64,000 nucleotides of DNA, from assembly GCF_008107685.1 (NCBI RefSeq), contig NZ_VIRF01000089.1, positions 86,353 to 150,352 of the forward strand, given 5' to 3'. Source of the stretch: Novosphingobium sp. BW1 (GTDB lineage Bacteria > Pseudomonadota > Alphaproteobacteria > Sphingomonadales > Sphingomonadaceae). The position numbers and the translations under genes were made by a program. This document shows positions 1 through 8,466 of this stretch, piece by piece. The notes beneath the pieces were generated by a model. That model was given only the letters and a program-made list of their open reading frames with translations. It was not told the DNA's origin and made no database searches. Position 1 is the first letter of the stretch. The number at the start of each line of letters is the position of its first letter.

Positions 1-65
1 TTCTCGCCGCAATTGCGGGGGGCATGGCCGTATGGGCGGTAACGCACTGGAACTTGATGCTGTAA
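1..65 (+). CDS. C-terminal end of a membrane protein, probably UbiB (partial)
   Basis: Only the last 20 codons are inside the window, in the frame that starts at base 3 and stops with TAA at 63-65. They read as a hydrophobic helix (LAAIAGGMAVWAVTHWNLML), which fits a C-terminal membrane anchor. UbiB, the atypical kinase-like protein needed for ubiquinone synthesis, ends in such helices and commonly lies just upstream of coaBC and dut in sphingomonads. The identification therefore rests on synteny and a hydrophobic tail, not on any catalytic motif. Bases 66-294 hold no convincing gene. Confidence 0.4.
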   Translation, partial: LAAIAGGMAVWAVTHWNLML

Positions 66-294
66 CGCGCAGGGCCTGGGGCCTGTGGGAGTTCGCGCTG
101 CGCTTTGCTGTGGAGCAGGAGGACTTGCCTGTCCCGCGCGGCCTTGTCGGAACCTTGCATTCGACAGGGCGCTTGTCCGAAGGCCGTAGCGCGCCCGGCA
201 GCGGCCTGGCCCGCGCCACGGGCGGCAGCGTACTTGCGTTCTTTTCCTCCAAACCGATTGCGTGATGATGAGTGCTGTTGCAGAAGCCAGAACC

Positions 295-1935
295 ATGAAC
301 GGACCGCGTATTCTTCTGGTTATCGGCGGCGGCATCGCGGCCTATAAGGCCTGCGAGCTTGTCCGCCACATCCGCAAGGAAGGCGGCGAGGTGACCTGCG
401 TCCTGACCGAGGGCGGCGCGCAGTTCGTCACGCCCATGGCGCTGGCCGCGCTGTCGGGAAACCCGGTCTACACCTCGCTCTTCGATCTCAAGGATGAGGT
501 CGAGATGGGGCATATCGAGCTGAGCCGCGCGGCCGACCTCATCGTCATCTGTCCGGCGACCGCCAATCTTCTCGCCAAGATGGCCTCGGGCATTGCCGAC
601 GATCTGGCCACCACGATGCTGCTTGCCACCGATGCGCCGGTGATGGCGGTTCCGGCGATGAACGTGCGCATGTGGCAGCATTCGGCGACCGCACGCAACG
701 TGCAGGTCCTGCGCGATGCGGGCGTGGACGTGATGGAGCCCGACGAGGGCACCATGGCCTGTGGTGAATACGGCCCTGGCCGTCTGCCCGACCCGGTCGC
801 GATCTGGCAGCGCATTGCCTGGGGGCTGGGCCTTGGCCCGGTCGAGGTGGCCCCGCTTCCGGGCGAAATGTCCTATGATCAGAGCTACCCCGGCCTGCCT
901 CCCGCGACGGGCGACGACGGCCATGCCTGGCAGCCCGAGTTCGATGACCCAGAGCCGGAGGAACAGGACGAGGGCGGCATGGGTCTTGGCGGCCTGTCGG
1001 GCGGGATGATCCTGCGCGGTGGTGCGGGCAAGGCCAAGAAGGCGGTGGACCTTGGCGCTGGCGAGAGTACGTCTGATGTGGTGCCTGCCGATCTCGCGAA
1101 TTCACCGCTCATGGCCAAGAAGGGCGCTGCCCGCGCCGCTCCGCCGACCGACCCCGAGGCGATGAACCACCTGACCTCCGCGCATGGGGACTTCATGCGC
1201 GCCCAGCCGCTTGCGGGCGAGGAGCCCTATGCCCATCCCACTATGCTGGCCGGTGGGGGGTACGATATGACTCCCTTCATTCAGGGCGAGGGGCCGCTTT
1301 CGGGGCGCCACGTGCTGGTGACCGCGGGCCCCACGTGGGAGCCGATCGATCCGGTCCGCTACATCGCCAACCGGTCCTCGGGCAAGCAGGGCTTTGCCAT
1401 CGCGGCTGCCGCCGCACGGGCCGGTGCGCGGGTCACGCTGGTGGCCGGGCCGGTCTATCTGCCCACACCGCCCGGCGTCGACCGGATCGACGTGGAAAGC
1501 GCGCTCGACATGGCCGAGGCGGTCAAGCAGGCGCTGCCCGCCGACATCGGTGTGATGGTTGCGGCCGTGGCCGACTGGCGCCCGGTGAGCGTCGCGGGCC
1601 AGAAGCTCAAGAAGCGCGGGTCCGCCCCGCCCGCCTTGCTCCTGACCGAAAACCCGGACATCCTGGCGACTGTGGCTTCACGCCCGGACCGTCCGCCGCT
1701 CCTCATCGGCTTTGCCGCCGAGACCAACGACGTGATCAAGTACGCCACCGACAAGCGCAAGCGTAAGGGCGCGGACTGGATCATCGCCAACGACGTTTCG
1801 GGCGATGTCATGGGCGGTGACGCCAACGCGGTCCACATCGTGCGCGGCGAGGACGTGATCTCGCTTCCCGAAATGCCCAAGGAGGAGGTCGCCCACCTCC
1901 TCGTTGAAAGGATGATAGATGCATTCGCCAGCTAA
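295..1935 (+). CDS. coaBC: Bifunctional phosphopantothenoylcysteine decarboxylase / phosphopantothenate-cysteine ligase with long linker
   Basis: CoaBC makes 4'-phosphopantetheine from 4'-phosphopantothenate, cysteine and CTP in coenzyme A synthesis. The N-terminal FMN decarboxylase (about residues 1-175) starts with the nucleotide-binding GGGIAAYK stretch, carries the catalytic His in EMGHIELS (H73) and the conserved Cys in MACGEYGPGR (C156). The C-terminal ligase begins near residue 338 (GRHVLVTAGPT) and has RSSGKQG, the KxKK-type QKLKKRG and GFAAETND. The ATG at 295 is preferred because family members begin right before the GPRILLVIGGG strand; a GTG at 262 and ATGs at 265 and 268 are in frame. 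At 546 residues it is about 140 longer than usual, owing to a Gly/Asp/Glu-rich linker (about residues 175-337). The end overlaps dut by 17 nt. Confidence 0.95.
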   Translation: MNGPRILLVIGGGIAAYKACELVRHIRKEGGEVTCVLTEGGAQFVTPMALAALSGNPVYTSLFDLKDEVEMGHIELSRAADLIVICPATANLLAKMASGIADDLATTMLLATDAPVMAVPAMNVRMWQHSATARNVQVLRDAGVDVMEPDEGTMACGEYGPGRLPDPVAIWQRIAWGLGLGPVEVAPLPGEMSYDQSYPGLPPATGDDGHAWQPEFDDPEPEEQDEGGMGLGGLSGGMILRGGAGKAKKAVDLGAGESTSDVVPADLANSPLMAKKGAARAAPPTDPEAMNHLTSAHGDFMRAQPLAGEEPYAHPTMLAGGGYDMTPFIQGEGPLSGRHVLVTAGPTWEPIDPVRYIANRSSGKQGFAIAAAAARAGARVTLVAGPVYLPTPPGVDRIDVESALDMAEAVKQALPADIGVMVAAVADWRPVSVAGQKLKKRGSAPPALLLTENPDILATVASRPDRPPLLIGFAAETNDVIKYATDKRKRKGADWIIANDVSGDVMGGDANAVHIVRGEDVISLPEMPKEEVAHLLVERMIDAFAS

Positions 1936-2389
1936 TGTTCCCGTGCCGCTCAAGGTCCTGCCCCACGGCAAGGGGCTGCCGCTTCCGGTCTACGCGACCG
2001 CGGGGGCGTCCGGGATGGACGTGGTCTCGGCCGAGGACGTGACGATTGCACCTGGCGGGCGCCATGCGGTCGCAACCGGGCTTGCCATGGCGATCCCGGA
2101 AGGCTTCGAAATCCAGGTGCGTCCGCGTTCAGGGCTCGCACTCAAGCACGCGATCACCGTGCCGAACACGCCCGGCACCATCGATTCGGACTATCGCGGC
2201 GAACTTAGGATCATCCTCATCAACCACGGGGAGGAGGACTTTTCGATCGTGCGGGGTGACCGTATTGCGCAGCTCGTGCTCGCGCCCGTCACCCAGGCAA
2301 GCTGGCTCGAGGTCGAGGAACTGGATGAGACCATACGCGGCGAGGGCGGCTTCGGCTCGACCGGCGGAGTGGCTGCGCTCGGCAACTGA
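1919..2389 (+). CDS. dut: dUTP diphosphatase (dUTPase)
   Basis: Hydrolyses dUTP to dUMP and pyrophosphate, keeping uracil out of DNA and feeding dTMP synthesis. All five motifs of the trimeric dUTPase family are visible in the 156-residue protein: AGASGMDV (28-35), PRSGLA (69-74), GTIDSDYRG (86-94), RGDRIAQLV (112-120) and the C-terminal RGEGGFGSTG (140-149), which closes over the active site of the neighbouring subunit. The start lies inside the 3' end of coaBC, with an AAAGG Shine-Dalgarno a few bases upstream, so the two genes are almost certainly co-transcribed and perhaps translationally coupled. Length and motif order are normal. Confidence 0.97.
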   Translation: MHSPANVPVPLKVLPHGKGLPLPVYATAGASGMDVVSAEDVTIAPGGRHAVATGLAMAIPEGFEIQVRPRSGLALKHAITVPNTPGTIDSDYRGELRIILINHGEEDFSIVRGDRIAQLVLAPVTQASWLEVEELDETIRGEGGFGSTGGVAALGN

Positions 2390-2407
2390 GACCGGCCAGG
2401 GTTCGTC

Positions 2408-2584
2408 CTAGCGGGTGAGCCACCAGGCGAGGACGGCAATGCCCGCTCCATGGCCGATTAGACCAAGCACGCATCCGCGCCGGCCCCAGCGCTTCTGCAT
2501 TTCCTCGCTAGCGTATGCGGCGGTAGGCTGGGTGATATCGCTGATGAATTTCCCGAAGGCGTCATCGGGCCTGGTTGCCCTCAG
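2408..2584 (-). CDS. Possible small membrane protein (about 58 aa, non-ATG start)
   Basis: This minus-strand frame reads a charged amino end followed by a single hydrophobic C-terminal helix (CVLGLIGHGAGIAVLAWWLTR). No ATG, GTG or TTG exists between the preceding in-frame stop and the coding-like part; the best candidate is a CTG at 2584-2582 that overlaps the TGA of the upstream small gene. An internal ATG would leave only about 27 residues. The composition looks coding and the overlap suggests translational coupling, but the rare start codon makes this uncertain. I do not recognise the family. Confidence 0.35.
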   Translation of the reverse strand: MRATRPDDAFGKFISDITQPTAAYASEEMQKRWGRRGCVLGLIGHGAGIAVLAWWLTR

Positions 2585-2769
2585 TCTTCGTTTTTGGCGT
2601 TGCTGCGGCCTTCCTGCCGCTCACGCCGACGCTTCACCATCCACCAGCCTGCGCCGCCGAGCCCGAACACCGCAAAGGCGCCGCGCGCGACGGTCGCGAA
2701 GGCCGCTTCCAGCGCGCCCACGGTGACGCCCCAGAAGAGTTGGGACATGATCGCCATGAAGGTGTTCAT
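2581..2769 (-). CDS. Small single-pass membrane protein of unknown function
   Basis: The 62-residue product has a hydrophobic N-terminal half (QLFWGVTVGALEAAFATV and a Gly-rich second stretch) followed by a strongly basic and polar tail (KRRRERQEGR, ending KNED). The ATG at 2769 is chosen because a GGGAGA Shine-Dalgarno lies about 10 nt upstream; a TTG at 2787 would contain that site. It lies between dut (convergent) and the DUF4136 lipoprotein gene, upstream of the still smaller ORF it overlaps. Its function is unknown; topology is the only thing that can be read. Confidence 0.55.
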   Translation of the reverse strand: MNTFMAIMSQLFWGVTVGALEAAFATVARGAFAVFGLGGAGWWMVKRRRERQEGRSNAKNED

Positions 2770-2926
2770 CCTCGCGGGTTCTCCCAAGCGGCGTGTCCGG
2801 ACCAGTCTGAGATGGGAAGAGGGCCGAAGTAAGGGCCCAAAAACTTAGGGCGAGCCCGCCTTGCGACGGACCCGCCCCTCGGTGCCTCCCAGTAGGGAGC
2901 CCGTCAATATCGTGGAAGATCCAAGG

Positions 2927-3604
2927 TTACTTGTCTTCAGGTGCCACTGTAATGCGGACGGTCTCGCCCGAGTTCCCGGGAAAATCGGTAAACATCGCTT
3001 CGACGAGATTGGGGACCAGATATTGCAGGCTGTTCGAGGTGGAGAGCGCCTGGGCCTTGCCTTCGAAGAGGCGCTGGCCATCGGCGGCACGGTCGATCTT
3101 CACTTCGATGCCGCTGGTGAACACGGTATACGAATTCACGCCGCCATCGAAGTAGGGATCGTAGAAACCATAGCGCCACGGACCACCGTAGAAGCCCCCG
3201 AAGCGGCCGTAGCCACCGAAACGGCCATAGCCATACCAGGGGTCGTAGTAGGGGGACATGCGCGAGCGCACGCGTTCACGGCCGGTGTCGATGCCGTAGT
3301 CGAAGCGCACGATCATGTCCGCGTTCGCGCGATCGCGCGTCGGCGTGTAGCCGAGCTCGGCCATCTGCTTGGCAACGAGCCCTGCGTACTGTGCGAATTC
3401 GAGGCCGCCTTCGAGCTTCTCGTCGTCGGCGACGACCGCGAAGGTCTGTCCTGCCGGTGCGGGAAGCTGCGACTGGAAGCGCGAGACGTCCGCCTTGAAA
3501 GGCGTGGCGCAGGCGCTGACCGCCACGAGCATAAGCGCGGCCAGCGCCATGCGCAGGTGCGCGGCGAGCGGGGTGCGTCCCGGTTGGCCGTAATTCTGGG
3601 TCAT
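2927..3604 (-). CDS. DUF4136-type envelope lipoprotein
   Basis: A 225-residue secreted lipoprotein. After a short polar start comes a hydrophobic signal segment (MALAALMLVAVSACATP) with a lipobox ending in the Cys of VSAC. The mature part has the beta-rich layout of DUF4136 proteins: an opening FKADVSRF strand, FAVVADDEKLEGGLEF, ELGYTPT followed by an ADMIVRFDYGI strand, and a final VTVRITV-like strand. Between the strands lies an unusual Gly/Tyr/Phe/Trp/Pro-rich segment (YGRFGGYGRFGGFYGG and neighbours). The ATG at 3604 is supported by a GGAG site upstream. It likely sits at the inner face of the outer membrane; the role of the family is unknown. Confidence 0.75.
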   Translation of the reverse strand: MTQNYGQPGRTPLAAHLRMALAALMLVAVSACATPFKADVSRFQSQLPAPAGQTFAVVADDEKLEGGLEFAQYAGLVAKQMAELGYTPTRDRANADMIVRFDYGIDTGRERVRSRMSPYYDPWYGYGRFGGYGRFGGFYGGPWRYGFYDPYFDGGVNSYTVFTSGIEVKIDRAADGQRLFEGKAQALSTSNSLQYLVPNLVEAMFTDFPGNSGETVRITVAPEDK

Positions 3605-3863
3605 CCTATTCACTCCACTGGCCTCTGTCTGGGCAATCGGCAGGGTTGAATTCCCGGCCCCGCGCAAGGGGCAAACCGATGAGGCTCTTAACGACATTGC
3701 CGTTCCGGGTCTGAATAGCGGTTGAATGGCGCCGGGCTTGCGGTGAACTGCAAACGCGTAAATCGGGCAGACCTGCGCGATTTTCCATTTTCCGCACGTC
3801 GAACAGGGGTTAGGCAACACCCTGTGATATAGGCACTTTGCACGGGGAAAGCGAGTCCGGTTC

Positions 3864-4505
3864 ATGCGTATTCTTTCGGTCAATCGCGGTTCGGTGGCGC
3901 GTTTTCGCGGGCCCGATGAACATAGCGCCATCGCCAAGCGGGCCGTGGAAGGGCCGGTGAAGGTCGGCTGGCTGGGGCTGGAAGGAGATCGGCAGGCCGA
4001 CCTCTCGGTCCATGGCGGCCCGGAAAAGGCGATCCATCACTATCCCCACGATCACTATGCCTACTGGCGCGAAGTACTCGGCGGCCATCCGCTGCTCGAG
4101 GGCGAAGGGGCCTTCGGGGAGAACATCTCAACCCGGGGCTTGAGCGAAGGGGAGGTCTGCATCGGGGATCGCTTCCGGATGGGCAGCGCGCTGGTCGAAG
4201 TGGCGCAGGGGCGCCAGCCCTGCTGGAAGCTCGATCACCGCTTCGATGGCGCAAAGGTTATGGCCGGTGTCGTCGAGACGCGGCGTTCGGGCTGGTACTA
4301 CCGCGTGCTGGAAGAGGGCGAGGTTGCGGCTGGCGATGCGCTGGAGCTTGTCGAGAGACCTTATCCGGGTTGGAGCGTGGCGCGCGTCTTTGGTTTGCTT
4401 GTCGCCGGAGATCACAAGAAGAACCGTGCCGCGCTCGACGCGCTGGGTGAGGTGACGCCGCTGGCCGAGGCCTGGGCAAAACGCCGCGTGAAGCTGCTCG
4501 GGTGA
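3864..4505 (+). CDS. yiiM: MOSC domain protein, YiiM-like
   Basis: A 213-residue cytoplasmic protein with a MOSC beta-barrel followed by a helical 3-alpha segment, the architecture of YiiM. Family hallmarks are GLEGDRQADLSVHGGPEKAIHHY (about residues 38-60), GENIST, and the molybdenum-cofactor ligand Cys in RQPCWKL (C120). YiiM homologues reduce N-hydroxylated purine analogues such as 6-hydroxylaminopurine with the molybdenum cofactor, protecting against base-analogue mutagenesis; that role here is inferred from the family. The start at 3864 opens directly with the conserved first strand. The stop overlaps the next gene's GTG start by 4 nt, so translation of the two is probably linked, although the products seem unrelated. 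Confidence 0.85.
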   Translation: MRILSVNRGSVARFRGPDEHSAIAKRAVEGPVKVGWLGLEGDRQADLSVHGGPEKAIHHYPHDHYAYWREVLGGHPLLEGEGAFGENISTRGLSEGEVCIGDRFRMGSALVEVAQGRQPCWKLDHRFDGAKVMAGVVETRRSGWYYRVLEEGEVAAGDALELVERPYPGWSVARVFGLLVAGDHKKNRAALDALGEVTPLAEAWAKRRVKLLG

Positions 4506-5596
4506 AGGTGATGCGATGGTGGGCCGCTTTGGCGCTTGGTGCTGCACTTTCGCTTGTGCCGCTTGCCGGGGCCGCGCAGACTCCGAAGGAAGCGTCAGGT
4601 ACGGCTGCGGTGTGGCACGCGCGCGCGGGGCAGGCTTTGAGCACCCTTGATGCGCGCTGGTGGCGTGAGGACCTTGGGACGGAAGGTGACTGGGAGCGCG
4701 CAGGCGGCTGGCAGCGCTTCGTGTTGGCCGAAGTGCTCATGGCCTATCGCGCGCGCACCGGCGATACCCGCTGGGACACGCGCATCCACGCGGCGCTGCG
4801 CAACCACAGCCGCCTTGCGCTCAACGACGACGCGCTCTGGGCGGTGATCGCGAGTGTCGATGGCTGGCAGATGGAGAGCGATCCGGCCCTGCTGGACTAC
4901 GCCGCACGCACGTTTGCCAGCCTGGTGCGGACCTACTGGGATGATACTTGCGGCGGCGGCATGTGGTGGAACCCGCGGCGCACCTACAAGAACGCGATCA
5001 CCAATGAGCTTCTGCTGACCGCCGCGACACGCCTCTACGGGGCAACGGGGCAGGAGGAGTACCGCGCCTGGGCGCTGCGCACTTGGGGGTGGCTGGGGGC
5101 CTCGGGCATGATCGGTGAAGACGGGCTGGTGAACGACGGGCTCGTCATCGATGCGAGGACCGGGATCTGCCGCAACAATGGCCAGCCGCGCTGGACCTAC
5201 AATCAGGGCGTGCTACTTTCGGGTCTCTCCGACCTCACCGAGATAACCGGCGCGCCGATCTACCGCGCCCGGGCGGTGGCAACGGCCCGTAGTGCCCTTG
5301 CCACCTTAACCCATCCGAATGGCACCCTGCGCGAGCCGGTGGAGCAGATCGGCGCGGATGGGCTGGCCTTCAAGGGCATCTTTGCCTTCCACCTTGCCTA
5401 CTTGATGGATGCCCTGCCCGAGGGCTCGGACAAGGAGGCCTTGCGCGAGGCCGCCCGCCGCAATGCGCAGGCGATCTGGCGCACCAGTTCACAGGGGGAA
5501 GGGCCCATCGATTCCGACTGGACTGGGGCCAAGGGCCAGTACGGCGCGGCCGCTCAGATGTCCGGCGCCGCGATGCTGCTGGCGGCAGGGCGTTGA
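4502..5596 (+). CDS. Secreted glycoside hydrolase family 76 protein (alpha-1,6-mannanase-like)
   Basis: The 364-residue product begins with a typical signal peptide (hydrophobic residues about 5-24, cleavage near GAAQT). The rest resembles GH76 endo-alpha-1,6-mannanases: the paired catalytic aspartates in LNDDALW (D109, D110), the KNAITNELLLTAATRLYGATG stretch and the WTYNQGVLLSGL motif, all part of the (alpha/alpha)6 barrel. Such enzymes cut alpha-1,6-mannan, for example the fungal cell-wall backbone, in the periplasm or outside the cell. Start is the GTG overlapping the upstream stop, with an ATG three codons later. No transporter or other mannan enzyme is adjacent, so the substrate remains open. 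Confidence 0.8.
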   Translation: MKVMRWWAALALGAALSLVPLAGAAQTPKEASGTAAVWHARAGQALSTLDARWWREDLGTEGDWERAGGWQRFVLAEVLMAYRARTGDTRWDTRIHAALRNHSRLALNDDALWAVIASVDGWQMESDPALLDYAARTFASLVRTYWDDTCGGGMWWNPRRTYKNAITNELLLTAATRLYGATGQEEYRAWALRTWGWLGASGMIGEDGLVNDGLVIDARTGICRNNGQPRWTYNQGVLLSGLSDLTEITGAPIYRARAVATARSALATLTHPNGTLREPVEQIGADGLAFKGIFAFHLAYLMDALPEGSDKEALREAARRNAQAIWRTSSQGEGPIDSDWTGAKGQYGAAAQMSGAAMLLAAGR

Positions 5597-5664
5597 GCGT
5601 CTGGGAGACGAACAGGAAGAGGGGGCGAGGCCAGTAGCTCTCGCACCCATCCCTTGTGCGTCAC

Positions 5665-6684
5665 TTAGCCGCGTACGAGGCCCAGCGCATCATAGGCCGC
5701 GTGCAGCGTCGGCAGCGCCAGCGTGCGAGCCTTTTCTGCGCCCGTGGCGAGGATCGCGTCGAGGGCAGAGTAGTCCTTGCGCAGTTCGTTGAAGCGCTCG
5801 TTGATGGGGGCTAGCTTCTCCACCAGCACTTCGCCCAGCGCGGGCTTGAACTTGCCAAAGCCTTCGCCACCGAAATCTGCGAGGATTTGCTCCACGCTCT
5901 GCCCGGTCATGGCCGAGTAGATGCCGACGAGGTTGTTGGCCTCTGCCCGACCTTCCAGGCCCGCCTTTTCGCTGGGGAGCGGTTCCGCGTCGCTCTTGGC
6001 CTTCTTGACCTTCTTCATGATCGTGTCGGCATCATCGGTGAGGTTGATGCGGGCCATGTCGGAGGGGTCGGACTTGCTCATTTTGGCCGAACCGTCGCGC
6101 AGAGACATGATGCGCGCGGCCTCGGGGGGAATGATCGGGTCGGGCAGGGTGAAGACCGGCGCGTCCTCGCTCGCGAAGTCATTGTTGAACTTCTGCGCGA
6201 TATCGCGGGCGAGCTCGAGGTGCTGCTTCTGGTCCTCGCCCACAGGAACGTGGGTGGCCTGGTAGAGCAGCACGTCGGCAGCCTGGAGCACCGGGTAGGT
6301 GAACAGCGCGACCGACGCGCCTTCGCGGTTCTTGCCCGACTTGTCCTTGAACTGGGTCATGCGACTGAGCCAGCCCATGCGCGCGGTGCCGTTCAGCAGC
6401 CATTGCAGCTCGGCGTGCTGCGGGACCTGGGTTTGGTTGAACAGGATCGAGCGGTCGGGGTCGATCCCGCAGGCGACGAGTGCGGCGGTCATCTCGCGGG
6501 TGTTGGCCGAAAGCGTCCTGGGGTCATGCGGCATTGATATCGCATGCAGGTCGGCGAGAAAGTAGAGGCTCTGCCCACCCTCGGCGGCGATGTCGTCCTG
6601 CATCTTCACCCAGTTCGTGATGGCGCCCAGGTAGTTGCCAAGGTGAAGGTTGCCCGTGGGCTGGATGCCGGAGACGATACGCAT
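5665..6684 (-). CDS. trpS: Tryptophanyl-tRNA synthetase
   Basis: Class I aminoacyl-tRNA synthetase that charges tRNA-Trp. The HIGH signature appears as GNLHLGN (residues 11-17) and the KMSKS loop is perfect (201-205). The ADLHA and GEDQKQHLELARD stretches are typical of bacterial TrpRS, and 339 residues is the usual length. It follows murJ on the same strand with an 18-nt gap, so it is probably co-transcribed with it. It converges on the GH76 gene; the 68-nt gap between them shows no clear terminator. Confidence 0.98.
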   Translation of the reverse strand: MRIVSGIQPTGNLHLGNYLGAITNWVKMQDDIAAEGGQSLYFLADLHAISMPHDPRTLSANTREMTAALVACGIDPDRSILFNQTQVPQHAELQWLLNGTARMGWLSRMTQFKDKSGKNREGASVALFTYPVLQAADVLLYQATHVPVGEDQKQHLELARDIAQKFNNDFASEDAPVFTLPDPIIPPEAARIMSLRDGSAKMSKSDPSDMARINLTDDADTIMKKVKKAKSDAEPLPSEKAGLEGRAEANNLVGIYSAMTGQSVEQILADFGGEGFGKFKPALGEVLVEKLAPINERFNELRKDYSALDAILATGAEKARTLALPTLHAAYDALGLVRG

Positions 6685-6702
6685 GGATTTTCGTGCCTGT
6701 GG

Positions 6703-8316
6703 TTATTCCGTAGGAGTGACCGGTTCGGTTTTGGCGGCCGGTCGGCGCCGCCGTAGCTGGGCAAGGAGGTCCTTGTCGAGGGCGCCGACGAGATAGGCGA
6801 TCACGAAAAAGACGATTATGCCCGAGACACACAGGGCGGCGAGGGACCAGACCTTCTCGAAGACGTTGCCGCCATAGCGCCCAGCCATCAGCGGCATCAG
6901 CACCCAGAGCACGGCGCCCATGACCGCACTGGCCAGGATCTGGCGCGCGATGCGCGAACCGAGCCGAACGGTGAAGTGAAACCAGCCGCGCAGCTGCAGG
7001 ATGGTGTAGAGCGTTGCCACGTTGAGCGTGGACGTGAAGGCAGTAGCACCAGCCAGGCCGACGATGCCGAAGCGCGGGACAACCGCGATGTTGACGCCGA
7101 TGTTCACGATCAGCGTCCCGGCCGCGATCCACACTGGCGTGCGGGTGTCCTCGCGGCTGAAGAAGGCGGGCTGGAAGACCTTGACCAGCACGTAGGAGGG
7201 CAAACCGCAGACCAGGGCCACGACGATGGCGGCCATCGTGTCGCCATGGGCCTGGGTCATCTTGCCACCTACGAAGAAGGCGGTGACGAAGGCGGGAGCG
7301 CAGATGGAAAGCGCGACGGCGGCAGGCAGGGTTAGCAGGCAGGCGATCTCTACCGCGTTGGCCTGAAGACGCTGCGCGCCGGCATCGTCGTTCGACTGGA
7401 TGTGCCGCGCCAGCATGGGCAGGATAGCGGTGCCCAGCGCAATGCCCACGATGCCCAGCGGCATCTGGTTCAGGCGGTCGGCGTATTTCAAGAGGGTGAG
7501 CGAGCCCTGCTCGAGCGACGTTGCGAAGAACGTGTCGACAAACTGGCTGATCTGGTAAACGCCCGCGCCAAAGGTGGCGGGCAGGATCAGCATGCCCAGC
7601 TTGCGCACGTCCTTGGTGAAACGCGGGGCCCGGACTTGAAGCTTCACGCCCGCCTTGCGCGTGGCCCAGGCCATGTAGACCAGCTGCGCGACGCCGGACG
7701 CGCTCACCGCAATGGCGACGCACCAGGCGATGATCTGGTCCGAACCGCTTGCCTTGCCGAGAAAATAGCCGGTGACGATGCCGGTGATGAGGACCACGTT
7801 GAGGAGCACCGGCACGAAAGCGCCGGGCGCGAATTTCGAATGGGCGTTGAGCACGCCCGAAAGCATTGCAACGAGGCTGACAAGGCCGAGATAGGGAAAG
7901 GTCGTACGGCTGAGCGCAACGGCCAGTTCGAACTTGCCGGGGACCGCTTGGTATTCGCCCGCCAGCAGCCAGACGATTGCGGGCATCGCGATCATCGCGA
8001 TCGCCGAGAACCCGAGCAGGACCCACACAAAAACCGAAAGGACATCGCTGGCAAAGCGATTGGCGGCATCCTCGCCGCCGCCCTCGGACGGATCCGCGGC
8101 CAGTGTGCGTGTGTACATCGGCACGAAGGCGACTGAGAAGGCGCCCTCGGCGAAGAGGCGCCGAAAGGTGTTGGGAAGGACAAAAGCAAGCTGGAAGGCG
8201 TCGGCGGCAAGCCCTGCGCCCAGGACGCGGGCGAGGAGGATATCGCGCGCGAACCCGAAGATGCGGCTCAGCAGTGTGAGCCCGCCGATGGTGCCGACGT
8301 TGCGGACAAGACTCAT
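6703..8316 (-). CDS. murJ: Lipid II flippase MurJ
   Basis: Moves lipid II across the inner membrane for peptidoglycan synthesis. The 537-residue protein opens with the family signature (LTLLSRIFGFARDILLA, then LPNTFRRLFAEGAFSVAFVP) and continues through about 14 hydrophobic helices. Conserved Arg and Asp/Glu of the central cavity are found in the first helices (R18, R24, D25). It ends in a short polar tail (LRRRRPA...). The ATG at 8316 matches the family start. Downstream trpS follows closely; secB lies 150 nt upstream on the same strand, separated by a hairpin. Confidence 0.97.
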   Translation of the reverse strand: MSLVRNVGTIGGLTLLSRIFGFARDILLARVLGAGLAADAFQLAFVLPNTFRRLFAEGAFSVAFVPMYTRTLAADPSEGGGEDAANRFASDVLSVFVWVLLGFSAIAMIAMPAIVWLLAGEYQAVPGKFELAVALSRTTFPYLGLVSLVAMLSGVLNAHSKFAPGAFVPVLLNVVLITGIVTGYFLGKASGSDQIIAWCVAIAVSASGVAQLVYMAWATRKAGVKLQVRAPRFTKDVRKLGMLILPATFGAGVYQISQFVDTFFATSLEQGSLTLLKYADRLNQMPLGIVGIALGTAILPMLARHIQSNDDAGAQRLQANAVEIACLLTLPAAVALSICAPAFVTAFFVGGKMTQAHGDTMAAIVVALVCGLPSYVLVKVFQPAFFSREDTRTPVWIAAGTLIVNIGVNIAVVPRFGIVGLAGATAFTSTLNVATLYTILQLRGWFHFTVRLGSRIARQILASAVMGAVLWVLMPLMAGRYGGNVFEKVWSLAALCVSGIIVFFVIAYLVGALDKDLLAQLRRRRPAAKTEPVTPTE

Positions 8317-8397
8317 GGCCTCAGATGCCCTCTTTTACACGCCGGTGCCGGAGTGACCCCGTTGTCGGACCGGCCGGCCTCCATCACGGGGGAACGT

Positions 8398-8423
8398 CGG
8401 GGGAGGGATGGTCCTCTCCCCCG
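8398..8423 (-). terminator. GC-rich hairpin between secB and murJ
   Basis: CGGGGGAG (8398-8405) and CTCCCCCG (8416-8423) form a perfect 8-bp stem around a 10-nt loop in the 150-nt gap downstream of secB. There is no clear T-run after the stem on the minus strand, so it could be a weak terminator, an mRNA-end stabiliser or an attenuator ahead of murJ. Confidence 0.45.
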
Positions 8424-8466
8424 AAAGATCAGGTCTGCGCAATGTGTACGCAGCTTGGGTCTTCGA

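Noticed and set aside
32..265. A 77-codon frame before coaBC whose stop overlaps a GTG
   Set aside because: Composition is not protein-like, it overlaps the end of the upstream gene, and the coaBC family start lies further on at 295.
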